64,000 nucleotides of DNA from Vibrio palustris (GCF_024346995.1 NZ_AP024887.1:1116001-1180000), one strand, 5' to 3'; positions 53,069 to 62,102 are shown, counted from the stretch's first letter. Program-made: numbers and translations. Notes: generated by a model not told the origin, from the sequence alone.

Positions 53069-54259
53069 TTAGCGATGGAGCGCGTTATTATAATGAGCAA
53101 AACCTTGCTCTAAATCCGCGATCAAATCTTGCACATCTTCCAAGCCAATATGAATACGGATAAGCGTTCCCGTAAAGTTAGGATTAGCAATCGTGCGCAA
53201 GGTTTTAAAGCTCGCCGGCTCGTTTGCAAGCACTAAACTTTCAAAACCGCCCCAAGAAAAGCCCATACTGAAATGCTGTAAACTATCTAAAAATGCGGTC
53301 GTTGCAGCAGGGCATGAGGTGTTCAGGACAAATGAAAATAATCCATTACCACCAGCAAAGTCTCGTTTGAAGAACTCATGACCAGGACAGCTTTCTAATC
53401 CTGGGTGACGTACGTGATCCACTTCTGGACGTTTGGCAAGCCATTGGGCGATCTCTAAACTATTCGCATGATGCTGAGCCATACGCACACCGAGTGTTCT
53501 GATACCACGCAGTGCTAAGTAAGCATCATCAGGAGAGACACATTGCCCCATTAGGTAGGCGTGTTCACGCAATTGCGGCCAATATTTTTCAGAGGCAACG
53601 GCAGTCCCTAGCATGACATCTGAGTGGCCGACAATGTATTTTGTCGCCGCTTGAATCGAAATATCGACGCCATGAGCAAAGGGGTCGAACTGAATACCTG
53701 CACTCCACGTATTATCAAGCATCACTATGATGTCGTGTTCATGAGCAACGTTAGCAATAGCCGGTACATCTTGCACTTCCATGGTCACCGAGCCAGGTGA
53801 TTCAGTGAAAATAATCTTAGTATTGTCTTGAATTAATTCACGAATGTCGGCACCGATCAATGGATCATAATACGTGGTTTCCACCCCAAATTTACGTAAC
53901 ACTTGTTCACAGTAATCGCGTGTTGGCTCATAAACCGTATCCACCATTAAAATGTGATCGCCAGCACCGACAAAAGAGAGGATGGTGTTGGTGATTGCCG
54001 CAGAACCACATGGGAACAACGCACAACCTGCGCCTCCCTCTAATGTGGTCATAGCCTCTTGCAGGGCAAAGTGCGTTTCAGTGCCACGTCGGCCATAAAA
54101 TAACGTTTGTTGAGTTCGGTTCGCCGTCGCGTGTTTCTTTTCGGCCACAGAGTTGAACACCACGGTTGAAGCGCGCTGTACCGGCGGGTTGACGACTCCG
54201 TGGGTCCATTCTTTCTTACGTCCCGCGGTGACAAATTGCGTTTTTTTGCCTTCTGACAT
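53069..54259 (-). CDS. metC: Cystathionine beta-lyase MetC
   Basis: MetC is a PLP enzyme that splits cystathionine to homocysteine, pyruvate and ammonia in methionine synthesis. The 396-residue protein has the PLP lysine in AATKYIVGHSD at about residue 207, YGRRGTETHFALQ with the family tyrosine and arginines at about 55-67, and a cystathionine-lyase-type C-terminus GFSWGGFESL. No other met gene is nearby. The transcript runs toward tag. Confidence 0.94.
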   Translation of the reverse strand: MSEGKKTQFVTAGRKKEWTHGVVNPPVQRASTVVFNSVAEKKHATANRTQQTLFYGRRGTETHFALQEAMTTLEGGAGCALFPCGSAAITNTILSFVGAGDHILMVDTVYEPTRDYCEQVLRKFGVETTYYDPLIGADIRELIQDNTKIIFTESPGSVTMEVQDVPAIANVAHEHDIIVMLDNTWSAGIQFDPFAHGVDISIQAATKYIVGHSDVMLGTAVASEKYWPQLREHAYLMGQCVSPDDAYLALRGIRTLGVRMAQHHANSLEIAQWLAKRPEVDHVRHPGLESCPGHEFFKRDFAGGNGLFSFVLNTSCPAATTAFLDSLQHFSMGFSWGGFESLVLANEPASFKTLRTIANPNFTGTLIRIHIGLEDVQDLIADLEQGFAHYNNALHR

Positions 54260-54328
54260 GTCCTATCCTTGTGTGTTCTCGTTGTAAATCATTGAAGTTG
54301 TTTCTAAATATCGTTATGCATGCGTGAG

Positions 54329-55783
54329 TTATAGTAACGGACTGCATAAGTAAAACAACCTTTCCATAAAGCGTTGCCACAAAGAACGCTGCGCCCAAAC
54401 GTCCGCATCAATCATAGTTGACTGATCGATATACACCTGCTGTTGCTGAGAAAGGGAGTGGGTAAACTCTTCGTCATCGACCGCTAACGTTACTTCAAAG
54501 TTGAGCCATAAACTGCGCATATCAATATTGACGGTACCAATTAAGCAAAAGGCTTCATCAATAACCACCGATTTAGTGTGTAACAGTCCGCCTTCAAACT
54601 CATGTATTCGTACCCCTGCTGACATCAACTCACTATAAAAAGCTCGCGATGCCCATTTTACCAGCATAGAGTCATTATATTTAGGAACGACAATATCTAC
54701 CTGCACGCCGCGCTGTGAGGTGAGTTTCAACGCATAAACGAGGTCGGCACTAGGTACGAAATAAGGCGTCGTAATACATAAAGAACGGTGCGCTTGGTGG
54801 ATCGCGAGCGTTAATACTTGCGAAATAAGGTATTCAGGCATCCCCGGACCAGAAGGAACGACTTGAATAGGTAAGTAGGCCGCGGTACTTTCTAACGCAC
54901 ATTCAGGAATATGAGGGAACGAGCGCTCACCGGTTTCGAGTTCCCAATCCCATGCAAATATGCATGACAGCACATTCACACTTGGCCCTGTAATGCGCAC
55001 CATCACATCAACCCATTGACCGACTTGCGCTGATTTTTCAAAAAAAGCGGGATCGACCATATTCATAGAACCCGTATAGGCTATAGCGTCATCAATGATA
55101 ATCAGCTTGCGGTGCTGACGTAAATCGAGGCGTGAGAAGAAAATTCGCCATGGACTGACTTTCATCACTTCGACGACTCGGATACCAGCTTGTTGCATCA
55201 TATCGTGCCAATGACTACGGAAGAAACGGGCGCTACCGGCAGAGTCGAGTAATAATTTTACATCAACCCCGCGTTTTGCTGCACTAATAAGGGCAGAGCC
55301 AACGGAATCGGTATATCCGCCAGGATGCCAGATATAAAACACCATCGTAATCGATGAGTTAGCCTGTTCAATATCACGCAATATCGATTGAAAAATATCA
55401 CTGGGGGTATTTTTTAACGATAGTGTGTTACCGCTAAGTGCCGGAATACCCATACGGTAGTTACATAGCTCATCGATTTTCAAAATGTGTGCGCGCATGC
55501 TTTGTGGGCGGTGAGCTTGGCAATCATTTAACGAACGAAACCACAGCTCAAAAGGGGCAAACATTTCTTTAGCGCGCTCAGCACGCTTACGGCCTAAATT
55601 TAATTCACCAAATAGAAAATAAAAAATGACTCCGACCACGGGGACGATGTAGATGATCATCAGCCAAGACAGTGACACGCTGACGGCTTTGCGTTTGAGC
55701 ACCACCCTCAAAGTGACACCTGCCACTAAAAACCAATAAAGACCGATACCGATGAGTGTAAGTAAATGATAAATTTTATCCAT
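54329..55783 (-). CDS. cls: Cardiolipin synthase (ClsA type)
   Basis: Cls joins two phosphatidylglycerols into cardiolipin at the inner membrane. The 484-residue protein has two N-terminal membrane helices (about 3-24 and 34-56) and two phospholipase-D motifs, HRKLIIIDD...GSMN and HTKSVVIDE...GTVN. It fits the length of E. coli ClsA (486). I chose ATG 55783 with an AAAGG ribosome site four bases upstream; a TTG five codons further lacks one. It is separated from metC by about 70 bases. Confidence 0.94.
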   Translation of the reverse strand: MDKIYHLLTLIGIGLYWFLVAGVTLRVVLKRKAVSVSLSWLMIIYIVPVVGVIFYFLFGELNLGRKRAERAKEMFAPFELWFRSLNDCQAHRPQSMRAHILKIDELCNYRMGIPALSGNTLSLKNTPSDIFQSILRDIEQANSSITMVFYIWHPGGYTDSVGSALISAAKRGVDVKLLLDSAGSARFFRSHWHDMMQQAGIRVVEVMKVSPWRIFFSRLDLRQHRKLIIIDDAIAYTGSMNMVDPAFFEKSAQVGQWVDVMVRITGPSVNVLSCIFAWDWELETGERSFPHIPECALESTAAYLPIQVVPSGPGMPEYLISQVLTLAIHQAHRSLCITTPYFVPSADLVYALKLTSQRGVQVDIVVPKYNDSMLVKWASRAFYSELMSAGVRIHEFEGGLLHTKSVVIDEAFCLIGTVNIDMRSLWLNFEVTLAVDDEEFTHSLSQQQQVYIDQSTMIDADVWAQRSLWQRFMERLFYLCSPLL

Positions 55784-56209
55784 GTAACCTTTTCTCAAAA
55801 TGCGCGTATTTAGGATAGTAATGCGATTTACCCTCAGAGCAAAGAGGATTTCGATAACATCGAGAGATTTGTCGGCGTTGCGGTTATGACCGTCGTACGT
55901 GAACTCCGGTGACCTTAGCAGTCATTCGCGTTATCGCAAGTAGCAGGAGTATTAGCCAGACGAGATTTGATGAATATTATGTTGCCGCTTAGCGCTTGAT
56001 TTAGGGCAATGTGAATGATAATTCACCAATTAGAGGGATTGATGACGAAATATTCAGTTTATTTAGCATAAAGGTCTTCCAATTATACTGGCTTGCTGGT
56101 TTACTTACCATCTTCTCTCTGGCACGGCATTGTTATTGGGTGTAAATTTTTATATACACTCGTCGTGTTATGACATCAGTTTACTCATAGCAATGGTGGG
56201 AATCCTTGT
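55784..56209. other. cls-NSS transporter divergent spacer
   Basis: A 426-base gap with no supported gene. The two genes are divergent, so it holds two promoters. A short symmetric hairpin CGGTTATGACCG lies near 55883. I see no named operator. Confidence 0.35.
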
Positions 56210-57544
56210 ATGGCAAGTAGTTCTAGAAGCCAGTTTACCTCGCGGTTTGGCTTTATCATGGCAGCCGCTGGCTCCGCAGTTGGTCTTGGTAATGTGTGGG
56301 GCTTCCCGACACAAGCCGCTAGTAATGGTGGGGCAGTTTTCTTAATTGTTTACCTACTTATGGTGTTCCTCTTGGCTTTCCCTATGTTGGTGGCTGAGCT
56401 CACGATTGGGCGTTATGGGCAAGCAAACTCTATTCGTTCATTTCGCGCAGCTTGGCCAAAAGGCAAAGTGCCGATGATGGCATTGGGAATCGTGGGTATG
56501 ATCGTCGCGTCGCTTATCCTGAGCTTCTATGGGATTGTGGCAGGCTGGTTAATGGGGTCATTTGCGGAAAGTGGTTTAACACTGATTGGCATGAAACAAC
56601 AAGGCTTGTGGTTAACCACTTATAGTGTGCCACGTAATTTAGTCTTAATGATCGCGTTCATGTTATTGACTATGTACGTGGTTCGGAACGGTGTTGCCCA
56701 AGGTATTGAAAAATGGTCGACACGTCTAATGCCGGTATTGTTTGTACTGTTTATTGTCCTTACGTTGTATATCTTTACGCAAGATGGTGCATTGGAAGGC
56801 CTGAAAATGTACTTGGTGCCAGATTTTTCGCAACTCACGCCCGGGTTAGCGGTGAGTGCCATGGGGCAAGCATTTTTCTCGTTATCACTTGGTGTATGTG
56901 TTATGACCACATACGGCTCTTACTTACCGAAAAATACCAACATTCCCAAAACGGCTGCGCAAGTCGCGTTAATTGATACTGGCGTTGCCTTTATTGCTGG
57001 ATTAATGATTTTACCGGCAATGTTTGTCGCCAAACATAATGGCGTCGAGATATTTTCTGATAGTGGCGCCTTATTAAACTCCGATACGTTAGTGTTCACC
57101 GTGTTACCGGCAATGTTTGATAGCATGGGCATGATTGGAGCATTCGTTGGCGTGATTTTCTTTTTATTGATGATTATTGCGGCCATGACATCCTCGATTT
57201 CTATGCTTGAAGTGCCAGTCTCTTGTGTAACGGAAGAGCTTAAATTGAGCCGTACTAAAGCAGTATTAGTCATTGGTGGTATCATTATCGCGATTTCAGC
57301 GACGATAGTGTGTAACTTCCAGTTACTATTCGGTGCAGTGATTCAATTAACGACCGTGTACTCGCAACCAATCATTGCGCTACTCATTACGTTGACGGTC
57401 GGATGGATATGGAATCGCCATCAAATCTTAGCCGAGCTAAAACAAGGTTATCCAGAGCTAGAAAATAGTTGGTTTTGGAAAATTTGGCCTTGGTATGTGC
57501 GGATTATCTGTCCGATATTAATGCTGATGGTATTTTTCACCTAA
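56210..57544 (+). CDS. Sodium-dependent neurotransmitter-symporter family (NSS) transporter
   Basis: A 444-residue LeuT-fold sodium symporter with about eleven to twelve membrane segments. The first helix has the unwound sodium/substrate-site sequence SAVGLGNVWGFPTQAASNGGAVF, which is the NSS signature. Bacterial members often carry amino acids such as tryptophan, tyrosine or leucine; the substrate here is not predictable. Start: ATG with GGTGGGAA upstream. A strong terminator follows 20 bases after the stop. Confidence 0.9.
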   Translation: MASSSRSQFTSRFGFIMAAAGSAVGLGNVWGFPTQAASNGGAVFLIVYLLMVFLLAFPMLVAELTIGRYGQANSIRSFRAAWPKGKVPMMALGIVGMIVASLILSFYGIVAGWLMGSFAESGLTLIGMKQQGLWLTTYSVPRNLVLMIAFMLLTMYVVRNGVAQGIEKWSTRLMPVLFVLFIVLTLYIFTQDGALEGLKMYLVPDFSQLTPGLAVSAMGQAFFSLSLGVCVMTTYGSYLPKNTNIPKTAAQVALIDTGVAFIAGLMILPAMFVAKHNGVEIFSDSGALLNSDTLVFTVLPAMFDSMGMIGAFVGVIFFLLMIIAAMTSSISMLEVPVSCVTEELKLSRTKAVLVIGGIIIAISATIVCNFQLLFGAVIQLTTVYSQPIIALLITLTVGWIWNRHQILAELKQGYPELENSWFWKIWPWYVRIICPILMLMVFFT

Positions 57545-57562
57545 CGCTATCACCGTCATCGA

Positions 57563-57592
57563 CAAAAGAGCAGCCTTGGCTGCTCTTTTTTA
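57563..57592 (+). terminator. Terminator after the NSS transporter
   Basis: AAAAGAGCAGCC and GGCTGCTCTTTT pair around a TT loop, with T following. Strong intrinsic terminator. Confidence 0.92.
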
Positions 57593-57687
57593 TGGCAAAT
57601 AAGTATCAATATCGTAATAAACCAGCAATGCATGGCTGATGTTTTGTAGAACATGAGTATAATAGCCGGCTAAATGAGTGAGGCCCC

Positions 57688-58392
57688 ATGTTTGATATAT
57701 TGCTGCAACACCCCGATTTTATCGTCATTAATAAACATCCTGGTATTTCAGTCCATAAAGATGATGGCGATACCATGTTATTGCAAGAAGTGGCCGCCGT
57801 TACAAAAGACTCCCAGCTCTACTTAGTTCATCGTTTGGATAAAATGACCTCTGGAATATTGCTGCTAGCCCGTAATGCGAAGACAGCCAGTGTTTTATCT
57901 CAACAGTTTGCGTTGCGATCCGTGCAGAAGTGGTATTTAGCGATTGGTGCAAAAAAGCCCAAGAAGAAACAGGGAACGATCATCGGTGATATGTCGCGGT
58001 CGCGCCGCTCATCATGGAAGCTCGACGTAACGCGTCATCATCCTGCGGTGACGCAGTTTCTGTCTGTGGCCGCTCAGCCCGGGCAGCGCCTATTCTTGTG
58101 TAAACCGCACACCGGAAAAACTCACCAAATTCGAGTGGCTTTAAAATCAGTCGGGTCGGCTATTTTAGGCGATCCGATTTACCATCAAGAGAATGCGGCG
58201 GAGCGCGGTTACTTACATGCGTTTGTACTGCAATTTCAATATGATAACGAGTCATACTCGGTCGTGTGCGATCCAAGGCAACACGCAATTTGTGGCGAGT
58301 TATGGTCCGAACCTGTGGTCAGCGCCGGTATTGAACAGTGGCTAGAACCATGGACATTAACATGGCCGACACTCCCTCATCTTGCCTCTTAA
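57688..58392 (+). CDS. RluA-family pseudouridine synthase (TIGR01621 type)
   Basis: A 234-residue RluA-family pseudouridine synthase without an S4 domain. The catalytic aspartate lies in LVHRLDKMTSGILLLA; a second motif is CKPHTGKTHQIRVALKSVGSAILGDP. This subfamily has no established RNA target. A possible promoter TATAAT lies at 57658-57663. It ends 13 bases before the methyltransferase gene, and the two probably form an RNA-modification operon. Confidence 0.88.
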   Translation: MFDILLQHPDFIVINKHPGISVHKDDGDTMLLQEVAAVTKDSQLYLVHRLDKMTSGILLLARNAKTASVLSQQFALRSVQKWYLAIGAKKPKKKQGTIIGDMSRSRRSSWKLDVTRHHPAVTQFLSVAAQPGQRLFLCKPHTGKTHQIRVALKSVGSAILGDPIYHQENAAERGYLHAFVLQFQYDNESYSVVCDPRQHAICGELWSEPVVSAGIEQWLEPWTLTWPTLPHLAS

Positions 58393-58405
58393 TTAAGGAA
58401 AAGAC

Positions 58406-59383
58406 ATGACAGAATTGTCTCATTCACTCCCAGCGATGGATAGTGCGGCGTTACCGCTATTTTTCGCGCATATTGCCACAGAGCTTGAGCGTAATCCGAA
58501 TGAAGTGCGTCGTTTATTTCATGGCCGAGGTCAGCAATGGCCAGGGCTTGAACAGTTAACCTGTGATTGGTTACAAGGCCAGCTTGAAGTGAATCTATTT
58601 AAAGCCGTCGATGATGCGTTTCTTGACGCGTTGACTCAAGGCCTCGTAGCGTTGAGCCAGTCGTCGTTATGGCAAGACAAACACGGTTATTGTATTTTTA
58701 TTCAGCATCGTTATGTGGATGGTGCGCCCACTCATGTCGTTGTGGGTGAGCAGCAAGCACGGCCAGTGGTCGAGGAACATGGATTAAAGTTTCAACTGGA
58801 TATTGGTCGCAACCAAAACATGGGTATTTTTCTTGATATGCGCCTAGGGCGTCAATGGGTACAAGAGAACGCACGCCATAAAAATGTCTTAAATTTATTT
58901 GCGTATACTTGTGGTTTTTCCGTTGCGGCAATTGCGGGTGGAGCCGATCAAGTGGTCAATATTGATATGGCTAAGGGAGCACTCAGTAAAGGGCGTGTGA
59001 ATCATCAATTAAACGAGCATAACCTTAATCAAGTTAAGTTTTTGGGGCATGACATATTTAAATCTTGGGGAAAATTACGTAAATCAGGGCCTTATGAACT
59101 GATCATTATTGACCCGCCATCGTTCCAAAAAGGCAGTTTTGCACTCACCAAAGATTATCAGAAAATTTTGCGACGTTTACCGGATTTATTAGCAGAGCAA
59201 GGTCAGGTACTTGCGTGTGTCAATTCGCCAATGGTCAGTAGCGATTTCCTACTTGAAGCCATGCAAGAAAATGCCCCCTATGTCGTGTATTCTCATCGTT
59301 TAGATAATCCGCCAGAATTTGCGGACGTAGACAGCGAAGCGGCTTTAAAGGCATTAGTCTTTCATTATCAACGTAAGCTTTAA
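58406..59383 (+). CDS. Class I SAM-dependent methyltransferase (RlmI/RlmK-like core)
   Basis: The 325-residue protein has a SAM-binding fold in its second half: NQNMGIFLDMRLGR, motif I VLNLFAYTCGFSVAA (about residues 155-170), NIDMAKGAL, and catalytic-region IIIDPPSFQKGSF. It resembles the RlmI/RlmK rRNA methyltransferase family (PF10672 type), but the N-terminal PUA-like domain is absent or replaced by a shorter unrelated helical domain. It is coupled to the pseudouridine synthase upstream, which suggests a shared RNA target. The specific rRNA or tRNA position is unknown. Confidence 0.85.
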   Translation: MTELSHSLPAMDSAALPLFFAHIATELERNPNEVRRLFHGRGQQWPGLEQLTCDWLQGQLEVNLFKAVDDAFLDALTQGLVALSQSSLWQDKHGYCIFIQHRYVDGAPTHVVVGEQQARPVVEEHGLKFQLDIGRNQNMGIFLDMRLGRQWVQENARHKNVLNLFAYTCGFSVAAIAGGADQVVNIDMAKGALSKGRVNHQLNEHNLNQVKFLGHDIFKSWGKLRKSGPYELIIIDPPSFQKGSFALTKDYQKILRRLPDLLAEQGQVLACVNSPMVSSDFLLEAMQENAPYVVYSHRLDNPPEFADVDSEAALKALVFHYQRKL

Positions 59384-59448
59384 GCAAGCACAATAACAGT
59401 GGCATCGGATCGCAGAATGACGATGCCACTATTGGCTCTAGCTTATGT

Positions 59449-59916
59449 TTACTGCTTCGCTTGAGTGTCTTGTTTCGCTTGAGGTTGTTGCTCTGCTTGG
59501 TACACCAAAGTATGCGCAGCAGTCTTCAGCGTCAGCTTGCCATCTTCTAATGTCAGTTTATTCCAAGCTGATAAACTTCCATGGACGATTTGTTCTTGCT
59601 TCATAATGGTATCTGGACAGAGCTTCATGGTAAGCGCCAGCTTATCGACGCGTAAGCGATTATCATCGAGTTTAGCTTTACCAAAAAAGTTATTACAACT
59701 TGCATTGCCGCTCGCCATCATACTGTTGTCAAACTGTAAAAACGCCTGTGAGGCTGTGGGATCGGTTTGGATCGCTTGTTTATCGACCGTGCTTAATACC
59801 CAGCGATGTGCTTGCAGATCTTGTGCGGTGATAGGGGCGGCATTTTGGCTGGCACATCCTGTAAGGATAACCGTCCCCGCTATTGCGGCTAAAAACGAAA
59901 TTGAACTAAGCTTCAT
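59449..59916 (-). CDS. hslJ: HslJ-like META-domain lipoprotein
   Basis: The 155-residue protein has a lipoprotein signal with LTGC (lipid Cys near residue 21) and a META domain: HRWVLSTVDK, ASGNASCNNFFG and TMKLC. META proteins are stress-linked or membrane-associated, with uncertain activity. The C-terminal 15 residues are Gln/Lys-rich. The ribosome site GGAG is seven bases before ATG 59916. The name hslJ is by family, not by proven role. Confidence 0.82.
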   Translation of the reverse strand: MKLSSISFLAAIAGTVILTGCASQNAAPITAQDLQAHRWVLSTVDKQAIQTDPTASQAFLQFDNSMMASGNASCNNFFGKAKLDDNRLRVDKLALTMKLCPDTIMKQEQIVHGSLSAWNKLTLEDGKLTLKTAAHTLVYQAEQQPQAKQDTQAKQ

Positions 59917-60065
59917 GTTAGAACTCCATAAAATAAGCATATTCTGACGTTGATTTAATCATACTGGCGAAATGTCAGTAATGCGTTATAAATGAAGAGA
60001 GTTCAATTCAATTACTTGAAGATGTGATGTTGATTCCGCCTCAGTGAAAAAGAGGGGAGGTATTC

Positions 60066-60368
60066 ATGGAGCAATTAGAGTTTTTTTCTGTCCCCAACCC
60101 CTGTGTTGGCGTCTGCAGCACAGACCCAAAAGGGTATTGTCAGGGCTGTATGCGTAAGCGTGATGAGCGGTTTCGTTGGCAGTCTATGTCTGCAGCGGAG
60201 CAGCGTTATGTCATCAAATTATGCCAACAGCGTTATCGTCGTAAACAGGCTGCGTCCTCGGATGTTCACCGCGCTAATTATCATGATGAGAAAAGTAATG
60301 CGCCTACTAATAGGATGTCTGTAGCACAAGATCTTGAGCGGGATCCACAGCAAGATTTATTTGAATAA
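60066..60368 (+). CDS. DUF1289 protein
   Basis: A 100-residue protein whose first 50 residues match DUF1289: PNPCVGVCSTDPKGYCQGCMRKRDERFRW. This holds a Cys4 cluster (CVGVC and CQGC), which is likely to bind a metal. The rest is basic then polar. Its function is unknown. The ribosome site GGGGAGG is very good. It is divergent from hslJ. Confidence 0.88.
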   Translation: MEQLEFFSVPNPCVGVCSTDPKGYCQGCMRKRDERFRWQSMSAAEQRYVIKLCQQRYRRKQAASSDVHRANYHDEKSNAPTNRMSVAQDLERDPQQDLFE

Positions 60369-60463
60369 GCGACGCGTGGTGGACAGATTGGTAGAAGGTA
60401 ACAAGCGCGTAGCGTCATTGAGCGAGAAGGCAGGCTGCTGCTCATCAACAGCCAGAATCATTT

Positions 60464-60682
60464 TTATTGTCCAGTCCAGCGATCGCTGACCCAACCACCA
60501 ATATGCTCATCAAAATGCACACCAGAGAAGTTCCCTTTCGTCGCCGGTCGTTGTACTTTTTTCTCATCCTTGCTTAGCATGCTGTTAATGTACTCTGCCA
60601 TCGGATCGGGTTTATCTTCTTGTGCTTTATTCGCAACTTGCTTAATGAGATTGAGGCGGTAAGTATTACTGGTTCGCTTCAT
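60464..60682 (-). CDS. Small conserved-looking protein of unknown function
   Basis: A 72-residue hydrophilic protein (Lys 9, Asp/Glu about 11) with a C-terminal SGVHFDEHIGGWVSDRW segment that looks folded. I do not recognise the family. A strong GGAGG ribosome site lies nine bases before the ATG, and a hairpin 25 bases before the start can compete for that site. It follows the DEAD-box helicase gene on the same strand after 238 bases. Confidence 0.7.
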   Translation of the reverse strand: MKRTSNTYRLNLIKQVANKAQEDKPDPMAEYINSMLSKDEKKVQRPATKGNFSGVHFDEHIGGWVSDRWTGQ

Positions 60683-60706
60683 CGTAGTTAACCTCCATAA
60701 TGAATG

Positions 60707-60733
60707 AGTAGAGGTTAAAAATTAACCTCTACT
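60707..60733 (-). promoter_or_regulatory. Anti-Shine-Dalgarno-capable hairpin upstream of the 72-residue gene
   Basis: AGTAGAGGTTAA and TTAACCTCTACT form a perfect 12-bp stem with a 3-base loop. On the minus-strand transcript the second arm contains UUAACCUC, which is also fully complementary over 8 bases to GAGGUUAA at the gene's Shine-Dalgarno (60688-60695), with a 15-base gap. The arm can therefore pair either upstream or with the ribosome site. Confidence 0.6.
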
Positions 60734-60795
60734 GATTAAAAAAGCAACACTTCAAGCCAGTATCTTTTCTAATCCCTACCAAAGAGGTAACAGGG

Positions 60796-60828
60796 CTAAT
60801 GTGACACATAGAGGCCTTGTCACATTAG
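60796..60828. repeat. Perfect inverted repeat CTAATGTGACA
   Basis: CTAATGTGACA and TGTCACATTAG form an 11-bp stem with an 11-base loop between the helicase and the 72-residue gene. Half-sites resemble TGTGA/TCACA of CRP, but the spacing is far too long for a CRP box. On the plus strand ATTTTGTATT follows, giving weak terminator-like character. Confidence 0.5.
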
Positions 60829-60885
60829 ATTTTGTATTGAGCACGCGAGGTGTGTTATCAAACGATTGGCATCGGCCAGCTTATA

Positions 60886-60909
60886 TCGGCTGATTTGAGG
60901 TTCAGCCGA
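60886..60909. repeat. Perfect inverted repeat TCGGCTGA
   Basis: TCGGCTGA and TCAGCCGA form an 8-bp stem with an 8-base loop, starting 12 bases after the helicase stop. There is no T-tract, so it is a helicase mRNA end hairpin at best. A third related ATCGGCC lies just beside it at about 60871. Confidence 0.5.
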
Positions 60910-60920
60910 TTGATTGGGCA

Positions 60921-62102
60921 TTAACGCTTATGCTTTGGCACGTAATTTAACACGCTGATCGGTAGTGGCTTTTTAGGCTCAAACCCTTCAATAATCTCTC
61001 GCTCAAGCAGGTGACCCAGTCGGCTCTCAATCATACATAGGTTTTTGAAATCGTCTTTTGAGACAAATGAAATGGCTTCACCGGTGGCTTGCGCACGACC
61101 AGTACGGCCGATACGATGAACATAATCGTCGGCAGGAAAAGGTAAATCATAGTTCACGACACGGTCTAAATGATCAATATCAATCCCGCGCGCACCGACG
61201 CCAGTTGCGATCATAAATTGTATTTTTCCGGCTTTAAAATCATCCAAAAGCTGATTACGAATCGCTTGACTACGCCCACTATGAAAGGCTTCCGCTTCAA
61301 TGCCGCGCTTAGCTAACTGTTCACTTAATTTAGCCGCGCCACGTTTGGTTTCAATAAAAATCAACGCTTGCGTCCATGCATGTGTGGTGATCAAATGACT
61401 CAGCAAAGCGGATTTTTTGTCTTTATCGACTGGGATCATCCATTGCTTAATGCTGGCTTTAGACGCATCAGTTGCAGCAATTTTTACTTCGTAGGCATCA
61501 GGCACGGCGGTTTTAGCTAACTCACGGACTTTATTCGATAAGGTCGCTGAAAAAAGCAGCTGTTGCGCATCTTGTGGAAGGCGGTCTAATATTTTATTGA
61601 TGTCATCAATAAAGCCCATATCCAGCATGCGATCGGCTTCATCGAGTACAATCGTTTCCACTTCATCAAAATGCACGGCATGTTGACCATACAAATCGAG
61701 CAATCGGCCAGGCGTAGCAACTAAGATATCGACCGGGCCAAGTAGCGCTTGCTTCTGAGATTTATCATCCACGCCACCATAAGCGGCAGTGCCACTTAAC
61801 GCGCTAAATTGGGTGTAATTGTCAACATTACGTGCCACTTGCACGGCAAGCTCACGAGTTGGAACGAGAATAAGCGCGCGGATCCGTTTTTTACGCTGGG
61901 TGGTACTGACCGATAATTTTTCAATGATGGGTAAGAGATAACTGGCGGTTTTACCTGTCCCTGTTTGCGCCGCCGCAATGACATTTCTTCCTTGTAAAAT
62001 AACCGGAATAGACTGCGTTTGAATCTCCGTCGGAGTCGTATAGTCACAAGCTTTTACGGCTTGAATTAGGGGTTGGCTTAGGCCTAGTTTTTCAAATGAC
62101 AT
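60921..62102 (-). CDS. DEAD-box ATP-dependent RNA helicase (RhlE-like)
   Basis: A 393-residue DEAD-box helicase. Motifs are Q (TPTEIQTQSIP), I AAQTGTGKT, Ia PTRELA, II LDEADRMLD, III FSATL, and VI HRIGRTGRA. The motif V block reads IATGVGARGIDID; most family members have Asp where this has Gly after IAT. It lacks the long basic C-terminal tail of some RhlE proteins. I chose ATG 62102; a TTG four codons upstream has no ribosome site. Likely role: RNA remodelling in ribosome assembly or decay. Confidence 0.88.
   Translation of the reverse strand: MSFEKLGLSQPLIQAVKACDYTTPTEIQTQSIPVILQGRNVIAAAQTGTGKTASYLLPIIEKLSVSTTQRKKRIRALILVPTRELAVQVARNVDNYTQFSALSGTAAYGGVDDKSQKQALLGPVDILVATPGRLLDLYGQHAVHFDEVETIVLDEADRMLDMGFIDDINKILDRLPQDAQQLLFSATLSNKVRELAKTAVPDAYEVKIAATDASKASIKQWMIPVDKDKKSALLSHLITTHAWTQALIFIETKRGAAKLSEQLAKRGIEAEAFHSGRSQAIRNQLLDDFKAGKIQFMIATGVGARGIDIDHLDRVVNYDLPFPADDYVHRIGRTGRAQATGEAISFVSKDDFKNLCMIESRLGHLLEREIIEGFEPKKPLPISVLNYVPKHKR

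Noticed and set aside
60796..60828. CRP-like TGTGA...TCACA palindrome
   Set aside because: The half-sites are 14 bases apart, whereas CRP needs 6, so CRP cannot bind it in the normal way.
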